NCBI RefSeq assembly: GCF_030658505.1
Contig: NZ_JAUTXR010000157.1
Location: 1 to 19,961, forward strand
Source: Stenotrophomonas raiganjensis (SeqCode)
Lineage (GTDB): Bacteria; Pseudomonadota; Gammaproteobacteria; Xanthomonadales; Xanthomonadaceae
Length of the DNA stretch: 19,961 nucleotides
Direction: 5' to 3'
Both the position numbers and the translations under genes were made by a program. The stretch's first letter is position 1. Each line of letters opens with the position of its first letter. Below, piece after piece: positions 1 through 6,287 of this stretch. Below the pieces are notes generated by a model, which was not told the origin of the DNA, did not search any database, and saw nothing but the letters and a program-made list of their open reading frames with translations.

Positions 1-86
1 CCGTGCAGTGGTTCGGCCTGGCCCTGACCGTGCTCGTCGTTGCGCTGGTGCTGGAGTGGCGCAGGAGGCGCGCCGTGGCCCGGTAG
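1..86 (+). pseudogene. Inverted partial copy of the SURF1 3' end
   Basis: Read on the plus strand, these bases encode the last 28 residues of the SURF1 protein and its TAG stop at 84-86. They are identical to the genuine 3' end on the minus strand at 186-271. There is no start codon or upstream part. I regard it as the left arm of the fold-back described for 1-271 and not as a functional gene. Confidence 0.6.
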
Positions 87-271
87 TGCCGGCCCCGGGC
101 CGGCCCCCCCCACCGGGTACGCGGTTGCGGCCCCCCGCCGGCCCCACCCCCCACCCGGGGGGGGGGGGCCGCCCGGCGCCCGCCACTACCGGGCCACGGC
201 GCGCCTCCTGCGCCACTCCAGCACCAGCGCAACGACGAGCACGGTCAGGGCCAGGCCGAACCACTGCACGG
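1..271. repeat. Terminal fold-back inverted repeat (probable assembly artefact)
   Basis: Positions 1-88 are the exact reverse complement of 184-271, with no mismatch across 88 bases. Both arms encode the C-terminus of the SURF1 protein, including its TAG stop. The 95-base spacer (89-183) is extreme GC sequence with a run of 12 G at 157-168 and long C runs, unlike anything else in the window. A perfect fold-back at the very end of the sequence, centred on a strong hairpin, is what a fold-back read or misassembled contig end produces. A real inverted duplication is possible but less likely. The spacer begins with TAGTGCCGGCC, the start of a GTAG-type REP hairpin, so a REP element probably lies just downstream of SURF1 in the real chromosome. 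Confidence 0.85.
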
Positions 272-902
272 CGTAGCCCAGGTGACGCTGCGGTGGCAGC
301 GTGTTCGGCAACAGGTCAAGGTCGCGTTCGTCGCCGAATGGCAGTGCGGGGTCCAGGCGCAGTACGCGATCGGGCAACACCTGCACCCCCAGCGCGCGGG
401 CCAGCCCTTCGGCCGGCAACCGGCTGGCCAGCCAGCGGCCCGCTTCCCCCGTGGCGGAGAATGCAGGACCGAGTGCCAATCCGGCCGACGGCGGTGGTGC
501 CAGCAGCCCACGCACCGCCACCGGCGAAGGCGGTGCCGGTACATCCGGCAACGTGCGATCCGGCGGCAGCGCGCGCCATCCCAGATCGACCAGCAACACG
601 CTGCCCTCGTCACTGCGGAATGGGCGGTAGATCTTCACGCCCGCGCGGCCGTGCCGGGTCTGGTTGTCCAGCAGCACCACGCCGGGCAGGAAGCGGCCGT
701 GGTCGGCCACGCCGTGCAGCGCACCGGGCGCTGTGAGCGCCTGTGCCAACGACAGCACCTGCGCTGCGGCTGGACCTTGAGCATCCAACATTGCCTGTTT
801 GGCATGCATGCGCTGCAGCTGCCACAGCCCCAACGCGCTGAAACCCGCCATCGCCAGCACGGCCAGCAGCCATCCGAGCACGCGCGTGTGCTGGCGCATC
901 AT
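186..902 (-). CDS. SURF1 family cytochrome oxidase assembly protein
   Basis: SURF1 (Shy1) proteins help insert haem a into subunit I of aa3-type cytochrome c oxidase in the inner membrane. The 238-residue product has the family architecture: an N-terminal membrane helix (about residues 8-27) ending in the conserved LGLWQLQR motif, a large periplasmic domain containing LLDNQTRHGRAGVKIYRPF, and a C-terminal helix introduced by YAVQWFGLAL (about 209-230) with an arginine-rich cytoplasmic end. Length is normal for bacterial SURF1. Two adjacent ATG codons (902 and 899) could start it and neither has a clear ribosome site. A small hairpin (CCGCG-TTTA-CGCGG in the transcript, 910-923) sits just before the start. 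The gene is separated from ctaE by the opposite-strand DUF2909 gene. The expected next genes, ctaA and ctaB (haem a synthesis), would lie beyond the left end. The TAG stop is part of a GTAG REP-like sequence. Confidence 0.93.
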   Translation of the reverse strand: MMRQHTRVLGWLLAVLAMAGFSALGLWQLQRMHAKQAMLDAQGPAAAQVLSLAQALTAPGALHGVADHGRFLPGVVLLDNQTRHGRAGVKIYRPFRSDEGSVLLVDLGWRALPPDRTLPDVPAPPSPVAVRGLLAPPPSAGLALGPAFSATGEAGRWLASRLPAEGLARALGVQVLPDRVLRLDPALPFGDERDLDLLPNTLPPQRHLGYAVQWFGLALTVLVVALVLEWRRRRAVAR

Positions 903-959
903 GACAAGTCCGCGTAAACGCGGTCAGATAGGCACATCCACCCTGCCCTCGAGCCGCGC

Positions 960-1178
960 ATGAGTGATTCGCTGAAGACCCTGCTGGTAATCGCGTTTCT
1001 GATCGTCATCGTCTGGAATCTGGGCGCCGGCCTGTATTACCTGCTGGTCGACCGCGGCCAGACCAAGCGCACGGTCAATGCACTGACGCGCCGTATCAGC
1101 GTGTCGGTCGCGTTGATCCTGCTGGTGATCGTGAGCATCTACATGGGCTGGATCAAACCGCACGGCATCGGCGGCTGA
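960..1178 (+). CDS. Twin-transmembrane DUF2909 family protein
   Basis: This 72-residue protein is almost entirely two membrane helices (about residues 5-29 and 46-66) joined by a short basic loop, DRGQTKRTVNALTRR. Length, topology and sequence match the DUF2909 'twin transmembrane' family, which is repeatedly found beside cytochrome oxidase genes in gammaproteobacteria. Its biochemical role is unknown; the neighbourhood suggests assembly or stability of the oxidase, which is inference. It runs opposite to the oxidase genes: its end is 20 bases from the end of ctaE and its start is 57 bases from the start of SURF1. The ATG at 960 is preceded only by a weak GAG. No terminator is visible in the 20-base convergent gap, so its transcripts and those of ctaE probably overlap. 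Confidence 0.85.
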   Translation: MSDSLKTLLVIAFLIVIVWNLGAGLYYLLVDRGQTKRTVNALTRRISVSVALILLVIVSIYMGWIKPHGIGG

Positions 1179-1198
1179 CCCCGCCGCTGCCTGCAGGG

Positions 1199-2074
1199 TC
1201 AAAGCACGTAGACGAACAGGAACAGCATCAACCACACCACGTCGACGAAGTGCCAGTACCACGCGGCGGCTTCGAAACCGAAATGGTTGTCGCGGGTAAA
1301 GTGTCCCTTGGCCGAACGCAGCCACATCACGATCAGCATGATCGTGCCCAGCAGCACGTGCGCGCCGTGGAAGCCGGTCAGCATGAAGAACGTCGAACCG
1401 TAGATGCCCGAGCCGAGCGTCAGGTTGAGTTCCTTGTAGGCGTGGATGTATTCCTCCGCCTGCAGGGTCAGGAAGCCGAGGCCGAGCACCACGGTCAGGC
1501 CCAGCCAGATCAGCAGCTGGCGGCGGTTGCCGGCCTTCAGCGCATGGTGGGCGATGGTCAGGGTCACGCCGGAGGTGAGCAGGATCAGCGTGTTGATCAG
1601 TGGCAGGCCCCAGGCCGGGATGGTCTGGAACGCGCCGCCGATCGCAGCGGGGCCGTTGGTCGGCCAACCGGCGGAATAGCCCTGCCACAGCAGCTCGTTG
1701 GTCATCACCCCGCGGCCTTCGCCGCTGAGCCACGACAGGCCCAGGTTGCGGGTGTAGAACAGCGCGCCGAAGAAGGCGCCGAAGAACATCACCTCGGAGA
1801 AGATGAACCAGATCATCCCCATCCGGAACGAGCCGTCAACCTGGTGGTTGTAGTTGCCCGCCTGCGATTCGCGCACCACGTCGCTGAACCACCAGAACAG
1901 GGTCAGCACCAGCATCGCGATGCCGGTGTAGAACGTCCAGCGTCCCCAGCTGGCGTCGTTGAGCCAGCTGGCCACGCCCACCATGGTCACCATCATCGCA
2001 ATGGAGCCTACGAACGGCCATTTGCTCTGGGCCGGTACGAAGTACACGTTGGCATCGGTCGGTGTCTGGGCCAT
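1199..2074 (-). CDS. ctaE: Cytochrome c oxidase subunit III
   Basis: Subunit III of the aa3-type cytochrome c oxidase, an inner-membrane protein without redox centres that stabilises subunit I and its proton and oxygen pathways. The 291-residue sequence shows seven hydrophobic segments and family signatures: FSEVMFFGAFF (Glu94), ALKAGNRRQ after helix IV, AEEYIHAY (Glu207/Glu208), FFMLTGFHGAHV (His236 and His239) and the C-terminal AWYWHFVDVVWL. The insert between helices III and IV (about 110-150) is typical of proteobacterial versions. It starts 13 bases after ctaG on the same strand, so the two are co-transcribed. It is the last gene of the contiguous minus-strand run, because DUF2909 follows on the opposite strand. 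Product assignment is secure. Confidence 0.97.
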   Translation of the reverse strand: MAQTPTDANVYFVPAQSKWPFVGSIAMMVTMVGVASWLNDASWGRWTFYTGIAMLVLTLFWWFSDVVRESQAGNYNHQVDGSFRMGMIWFIFSEVMFFGAFFGALFYTRNLGLSWLSGEGRGVMTNELLWQGYSAGWPTNGPAAIGGAFQTIPAWGLPLINTLILLTSGVTLTIAHHALKAGNRRQLLIWLGLTVVLGLGFLTLQAEEYIHAYKELNLTLGSGIYGSTFFMLTGFHGAHVLLGTIMLIVMWLRSAKGHFTRDNHFGFEAAAWYWHFVDVVWLMLFLFVYVL

Positions 2075-2087
2075 GTCGGTATCCGGG

Positions 2088-2678
2088 TCAGGGTGCGGCG
2101 TGCGCGCCGTCCGAGGTGGCGGCCGGGGCCAGCCGATCGGACAACGCGTCGTTGCGGTAGAAGGTGTAGGACAAGGTGATCGTCTTGATCTCCGGCGGCA
2201 GGTCCGGATCGACGATGAAACGCACCGGCATGTCGCGCTTCTCGCCGGCCTGCAGCGTCTGCGCGGTGAAACAGAAGCATTCGGTCTTGCTGAAGAAGCC
2301 CGACGCGCGTGCCGGCGCCACCGAAGGCACCGCGCTGCCCACCACCGCCTGCCGGCTGTCGTTGCGGGCGAAGTACAGCGCCTCGTTGAGCTCGCCTGGC
2401 ACCACGTCCATGGTCAGCTGTTCGGGATGGAACGACCAGGGCAGTCGCGAATTGACGCCACCATCGAATTCCACGCGCACGGTGCGCTTGCCCGCCGCCG
2501 CACCCGCGCTGGCTTCACCACCGGGCCCGCGCTCCAGGCGCACGCCGAACACCTTCTCGCAGGCGATGCGGTACAGCGGCACCAGCGAGAACGTAAGCAG
2601 GAACACCGCCACCGCCACGCCGATCAGGCGCGGCAGCCCGGAACTGGGTGACGGGGTGCTGGCGGGTGCCTCGCTCAT
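2088..2678 (-). CDS. ctaG: Cytochrome c oxidase assembly protein CtaG/Cox11
   Basis: Cox11-type copper chaperone that delivers copper to the CuB site of subunit I. The 196-residue protein has a short cytoplasmic N-terminus, one membrane helix (about 17-37) followed by the family's PLYRIACE segment, and a periplasmic immunoglobulin-like domain with the copper-binding signature [10 protein letters not shown] (Cys134 and Cys136). A longer reading frame begins at 2741, but the ATG at 2678 is chosen because it gives the normal N-terminus and overlaps the stop of the preceding small gene as ATGA, a common sign of translational coupling. The linker at 51-64 is rich in Gly and Ala and the C-terminal tail is low complexity. 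It lies between the 49-aa protein and ctaE in the oxidase operon. Confidence 0.95.
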   Translation of the reverse strand: MSEAPASTPSPSSGLPRLIGVAVAVFLLTFSLVPLYRIACEKVFGVRLERGPGGEASAGAAAGKRTVRVEFDGGVNSRLPWSFHPEQLTMDVVPGELNEALYFARNDSRQAVVGSAVPSVAPARASGFFSKTECFCFTAQTLQAGEKRDMPVRFIVDPDLPPEIKTITLSYTFYRNDALSDRLAPAATSDGAHAAP

Positions 2679-2824
2679 CGACCGATCACCCCGCTGAGGA
2701 TGAAACCGACGTAGACCAGCACGGCGATGGCGCCGACCCACAGGGCGGTGCGCCTGGCGCGCTGGCGTTGCAGTTCGATGCCGTTTTCCGGGGCGTCGCC
2801 CGGGCTGTTGTAGAGCCGAGCCAT
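2675..2824 (-). CDS. Small single-helix protein of the cytochrome oxidase operon
   Basis: A 49-residue protein between ctaD and ctaG, the position where many proteobacteria encode a tiny oxidase-associated membrane protein. It has a polar, basic N-terminal half (ELQRQRARR) and one membrane helix at about 29-46, so N-in topology is likely. A role in oxidase assembly is inferred from position only. Its stop overlaps the start of ctaG (ATGA). The start is uncertain. The ATG at 2824 gives the expected short protein, but this codon lies inside one arm of a perfect 25-bp palindrome (2809-2866), with no clear ribosome site upstream. An in-frame ATG at 2893 would add 23 residues encoded by the palindrome, which look unnatural. 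The palindrome may have inserted over the original translation start. Confidence 0.7.
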   Translation of the reverse strand: MARLYNSPGDAPENGIELQRQRARRTALWVGAIAVLVYVGFILSGVIGR

Positions 2825-2866
2825 GCTCGGCTGCTTTTCGTCAGCCGAGCATGGCTCGGCTCTACA
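2809..2866. repeat. SMAG/REP palindrome inside the oxidase operon
   Basis: Two perfect 25-base arms (2809-2833 and 2842-2866) flank an 8-base loop. The arms begin TGTAGAGCCGAGC, carrying the GTAG tetranucleotide typical of Stenotrophomonas REP elements. In the oxidase transcript this forms a very stable hairpin 35 bases after the ctaD stop. Its 3' arm contains the presumed ATG of the 49-aa gene. Such hairpins can protect the upstream mRNA from 3' decay, which would favour ctaD over the downstream assembly genes (inference). The same sequence type occurs at 9571-9630. Confidence 0.9.
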
Positions 2867-2901
2867 GGTCTGCAGTGGGCTCTCGTTATGCATGCCCCAC
2901 C

Positions 2902-4509
2902 TCAATGCGTGATGTCGTCATGCGCCAGATCGCCCGGGCGGATGGTCGGCGGCGTGGTGAAGGTATGCGCCGGTGCCGGCGACGGCAGCGTCCACTCCAG
3001 CCCGCGCGCGCCTTCCCAGCTACGGGCCTCGGCCTTCTCGCCGTTGCGCAGCGACGACAGCAGGATGGCAGCCATCATGAACGGGGTGACGAACATGCCG
3101 AACGCACCGATCGAGCTGATCAGGTTCCAGTCGGCAAACGCCACGCTGTAGTCGGGAATGCGGCGCGGCATGCCGGCCAGGCCGAGGAAGTGCTGCGGGA
3201 AGAACAGCAGGTTGACGAACACGATCGACCACCAGAAGTGCACCTTGGCCCACTTCTCGCTGTACATGCGCCCGGTCCACTTCGGCCACCAGTAGTACAC
3301 CGCAGCGATCAGCGCGAACACCGCGCCGGTCACCAGCACGTAGTGGAAATGCGCAACCACGAAGTAGGTGTCGTGGTACTGGAAGTCGGCGGCGACGATC
3401 GCCAGCATCAGGCCGGAGAAGCCACCGATGGTGAACAGGATGACGAAGGCCACCGACCACAGCATCGGTGCCTCGAACGTCAGCGAGCCACGCCACATGG
3501 TGCTGACCCAGTTGAACACCTTCACGCCGGTCGGGATCGAGATCAGCATGGTGGCGAACATGAAGTAGATCTCGCCGCCCAGCGGCATGCCCACGGTGAA
3601 CATGTGGTGGGCCCAGACGATGAACGACAGGAAGGCGATCGCGGCGGTCGCGTACACCATCGCCTGGTAGCCGAACAGCGGCTTGCGGCTGAAGGTCGGG
3701 ATGATCTCGCTGACCACGCCGAAGGCGGGCAGGATCATGATGTAGACCTCGGGATGGCCGAAGAACCAGAAGATGTGCTGGTACATCACCGGGTCACCGC
3801 CACCGGCGGCGTTGAAGAAGCTGGTGCCGAAGAACTTGTCGGTCAGCAGCATGGTCACCGCACCGGCCAGCACCGGCATCACCGCGATCAGCAGGAAGGC
3901 GGTGATCAGCCAGGCCCAGCAGAAGATCGGCATTTTCAGCAGGTCGATGCCCGGCGCACGCATGTTGAGCACGGTGGCGATGATGTTGATCGCGCCCATG
4001 ATCGAACTGATGCCGGCCACGTGGATGGCGAACACGCTGAAGGCGACGTTGTAGCCGCCCTGCAGCGACAGCGGCGGGTACAGCGTCCAGCCGCCGGCCG
4101 GTGCACCGCCCGGCAGGAACAGGGTCAGCAGCAGCAGGCTGAAAGCCACCGGCAGCAACCAGAACGACCAGTTGTTCATGCGTGGCAGCGCCATGTCCGG
4201 CGCGCCGATCTGCAGCGGGATCATCCAGTTGGCCAGGCCGACGAAGGCCGGCATCACCCCGCCGAAGATCATCACCAGCGCATGCACGGTGGTCATCTGG
4301 TTGAAGAACTCGGGCTTGACGAACTGCAGGCCCGGCTGCGCCAGCTCGGCCCGGATCACCACGCTCATCGCCGCACCGATGATGAACATGATGAAGCTGA
4401 AACCGAGGTACAGCGTGCCGATGTCCTTGTGGTTGGTCGAGAAGAACCAACGCTCGAAGAAGCTCTGGTGGTGATGGTGATCGTCGTGCCCAACTGCCGA
4501 GTGCGCCAT
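2902..4509 (-). CDS. ctaD: Cytochrome c oxidase subunit I (aa3 type)
   Basis: Catalytic subunit of the haem-copper terminal oxidase: it reduces oxygen to water and pumps protons in the inner membrane. The 535-residue protein has the expected 12 membrane helices and all metal ligands: His76 (TVHA, haem a), His252 with Tyr256 (GHPEVY, CuB and the His-Tyr crosslink), His301/His302 (WAHH, CuB), and His387 and His389 (VVAHFHYV, haem a3 and haem a). D-channel residues (Asp105 in IGAPDMALPRMNN, Glu254) and the K-channel lysine (Lys330 in PTGVK) are present, so this is an A1-type oxidase. The N-terminus has the His-rich stretch GHDDHHHHQS. The start at 4509 is preceded by GAGAGGTG at good spacing; the frame continues upstream to 4542 without support. 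It lies 59 bases after ctaC. Confidence 0.98.
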   Translation of the reverse strand: MAHSAVGHDDHHHHQSFFERWFFSTNHKDIGTLYLGFSFIMFIIGAAMSVVIRAELAQPGLQFVKPEFFNQMTTVHALVMIFGGVMPAFVGLANWMIPLQIGAPDMALPRMNNWSFWLLPVAFSLLLLTLFLPGGAPAGGWTLYPPLSLQGGYNVAFSVFAIHVAGISSIMGAINIIATVLNMRAPGIDLLKMPIFCWAWLITAFLLIAVMPVLAGAVTMLLTDKFFGTSFFNAAGGGDPVMYQHIFWFFGHPEVYIMILPAFGVVSEIIPTFSRKPLFGYQAMVYATAAIAFLSFIVWAHHMFTVGMPLGGEIYFMFATMLISIPTGVKVFNWVSTMWRGSLTFEAPMLWSVAFVILFTIGGFSGLMLAIVAADFQYHDTYFVVAHFHYVLVTGAVFALIAAVYYWWPKWTGRMYSEKWAKVHFWWSIVFVNLLFFPQHFLGLAGMPRRIPDYSVAFADWNLISSIGAFGMFVTPFMMAAILLSSLRNGEKAEARSWEGARGLEWTLPSPAPAHTFTTPPTIRPGDLAHDDITH

Positions 4510-4568
4510 TGCAAAACACCTCTCAGAATCGGTTGTCACCACGGCCGCGAGCGGCCGCGGGCTTTACA

Positions 4569-5525
4569 TCACGCGCCGCTGGCCGCAGTAGCAGGTGCGC
4601 TGCCGGCTTCGGCAGCAGCAGGTGCCGCCGGTGCTTCGCCGGCAGGGGCCGCCGGTTCTGCGGGTGCCGCAGGGGTGGCGGGCTCGGCCGGCGGTGCAGG
4701 CTTGCGCTGCGCCAGCCACTGCTTGAAGTCTTCCTTGGACACCGCCTCGACCACGATCGGCATGAAGCCGTGGTCCTTGCCACACAGCTCGGCGCACTGG
4801 CCTCGGTACACGCCGGGCTGCTCGATGCTGGTCCAGGCTTCATTGATGAAACCGGGGATGGCGTCCTGCTTCCAGCCCAGTGCCGGCACCCACCAGGCGT
4901 GGATCACGTCATCGGAGGTGATGACGAAGCGCACCTTGGTGTCGACCGGCAGTACCAGGCGGTTGTCGACATCCAGCAGGTAGTGCGGATGGCTTTCGCG
5001 GGTCGGCACGATGCCACTCTGCCGCACGCGGTCGGATTCGCGGTCCAGGCGGCTGGTGAAGGTGACGTTCTCGCCGAGATATTCGTACTTCCACATCCAC
5101 TGGTAGCCGGTGACCTTGACCGTCATCTCGGCATCGCGGGTGTCGTACATCTTGATCAGGTTGGCCGTGGCCGGCCACGCCATCACGATCAGGATGATCA
5201 CCGGTATCACCGTCCAGATGATCTCGGCCTTGGTGTTGTGGCTGAAGGTGGCGGCGACCGCGCCCTTGGATTTGCGGAACTTGAAGATGGCGTAGGCCAT
5301 CGCTCCGAACACGATGACGCCGATCACCGTGCAGATGATCAACGAGAGGTTGTTCGATTCCCAGGCCAGGCGCGAGGTCTGGGTGACCCCCTTGCCCATG
5401 TTCAGCTGCCACGGTTTGGGATCGGCCGCCTGGGCCAAGGCCAACGCCGGCATCAGTCCCCCGGTCACCAGCATCGCGGCGACCGCGTTCACGCACTTCG
5501 TGCCCCACCTGCTGCTTTGCTTCAT
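4569..5525 (-). CDS. ctaC: Cytochrome c oxidase subunit II
   Basis: Subunit II carries the binuclear CuA centre that accepts electrons from cytochrome c on the periplasmic side. The 318-residue precursor has a signal peptide (cleavage near ALALAQA, about residue 32), two membrane helices (about 60-82 and 101-123), and a cupredoxin domain with the aromatic YQWMWKYEY motif (141-149). All CuA ligands are visible: His209, then Cys244, Glu246, Cys248, His252 and Met255 in GQCAELCGKDHGFMP. The C-terminal 40 residues are an unusual Ala/Pro/Glu-rich low-complexity tail. No CxxCH motif is present, so unlike caa3-type versions it has no fused cytochrome c. It follows the DUF2244 gene by 11 bases, so they share a transcript. 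ctaD is next. Confidence 0.97.
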   Translation of the reverse strand: MKQSSRWGTKCVNAVAAMLVTGGLMPALALAQAADPKPWQLNMGKGVTQTSRLAWESNNLSLIICTVIGVIVFGAMAYAIFKFRKSKGAVAATFSHNTKAEIIWTVIPVIILIVMAWPATANLIKMYDTRDAEMTVKVTGYQWMWKYEYLGENVTFTSRLDRESDRVRQSGIVPTRESHPHYLLDVDNRLVLPVDTKVRFVITSDDVIHAWWVPALGWKQDAIPGFINEAWTSIEQPGVYRGQCAELCGKDHGFMPIVVEAVSKEDFKQWLAQRKPAPPAEPATPAAPAEPAAPAGEAPAAPAAAEAGSAPATAASGA

Positions 5526-5536
5526 TGCCTAGACCC

Positions 5537-6013
5537 TTAGCGTCGTCGGTTGCCGCCATCGCTGGCGGCGAGCAAGCTTTCAAGTGTCTCTGCGAGCGTC
5601 TGACGTTCGGCCGGCGCGAGGAAACTCCCCACCTCCACCTGCCGGCCGCTGGATGCCAGCCGGACCCTCTCATCGTCGGTGAGCAGGCGCACCCAGTGCG
5701 GGTGGGCCCGGAACACCGGCGATCCACCGGGTACGGGGATGACCTCCACGTACGCCGGCACTACCCGGATCTCCTCCTGCCGTTCACCGCTGCGCCACAA
5801 GGCACGCAGCGCCGCCGCCAGCACCAGGCTGTACAGCAGCGCGAACAGGGGGGCGAATGCATTGCCGGCCAACCACCCGAAGGCGGACACCAGCCACATC
5901 GCACCCGACAACACGGTGAACAACAGGACGAACTGCCGGGCATCGAGCGCCCGTGGGGGACGCAGCCGCAGCTGCGTACCTGACCCATCCGGAGCTGGAA
6001 GCACCTCGATCAT
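5537..6013 (-). CDS. DUF2244 family membrane protein, first gene of the oxidase operon
   Basis: A 158-residue protein with a soluble N-terminal strand region, two membrane helices close together (about residues 28-47 and 51-69), and a C-terminal basic domain with VFRAHPHWVRLL and VGSFLAPAERQTLAETL. This arrangement fits DUF2244, an uncharacterised family commonly placed directly upstream of cytochrome oxidase subunit II in proteobacteria. Function is not established; membership in the oxidase operon (11 bases before ctaC) suggests a supporting role. The frame is open up to 6112, but the ATG at 6013 is preferred because the protein then begins MIEVLPAP like the family and the upstream codons look non-coding. 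The ribosome site is weak (AGGAACG at long spacing). Confidence 0.85.
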   Translation of the reverse strand: MIEVLPAPDGSGTQLRLRPPRALDARQFVLLFTVLSGAMWLVSAFGWLAGNAFAPLFALLYSLVLAAALRALWRSGERQEEIRVVPAYVEVIPVPGGSPVFRAHPHWVRLLTDDERVRLASSGRQVEVGSFLAPAERQTLAETLESLLAASDGGNRRR

Positions 6014-6287
6014 GTCGCAACCGCGTTCCTGCCGCGGGAAACGTCTCGATGGTAGCCCTGCCCTCTCGCCGGTAGCAAGGGTGCATTCACACTTTTTCCC
6101 ATGCTGCAACACAGCATGAGCTCGGCGGCACGAATGACGAATTCAGCACAATTACTGAAGAGCTTGCTGAACACGCTGAATCCACCGCAGCTAGGGGCTA
6201 TCAGCACTTCACGAAGGTGGCTGCGGGGCACTTCCGCAACCCGCAAAAATGATTAAAATCGCCAAGTTTTCCACTGGCCGGACCGGC
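6014..6287. promoter_or_regulatory. Divergent control region between the oxidase operon and putA
   Basis: This 274-base stretch, relatively AT-rich for the window, must hold the promoters of both the minus-strand oxidase operon and plus-strand putA. Two dyads are visible. One is CATGCTG-CAACA-CAGCATG (6100-6118). The other is TTCAGCA (6142-6148) paired with TGCTGAA (6165-6171), 16 bases apart, with a further GCTGAA at 6175-6180. A possible putA promoter is TTCCGC (6232-6237), 16 bases, TAAAAT (6254-6259), which would start transcription just before the ATG at 6288. None is a match to a named regulator that I recognise. Box assignments are tentative. Confidence 0.4.

Noticed and set aside
8..736. 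Long plus-strand open frame covering the SURF1 region
   Set aside because: It is an antisense shadow in very GC-rich DNA; composition is Arg/Pro/Ala-rich with no domain, while the minus-strand frame is a clear SURF1.
2675..2905. Longer 76-codon version of the small oxidase-operon gene
   Set aside because: The extra N-terminal residues are a translation of the REP palindrome and reach almost to the ctaD stop; the 49-residue form is more natural, although the start remains uncertain.
2851..4983. A 710-codon plus-strand open frame opposite ctaD and ctaC
   Set aside because: The translation is full of His/Arg/Gln-rich low complexity typical of antisense of a GC-rich gene; the minus strand encodes unambiguous oxidase subunits.
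6100..6118. CATGCTG/CAGCATG hairpin considered as a terminator
   Set aside because: It lies in a divergent promoter region and has no T run on either strand in the needed position.
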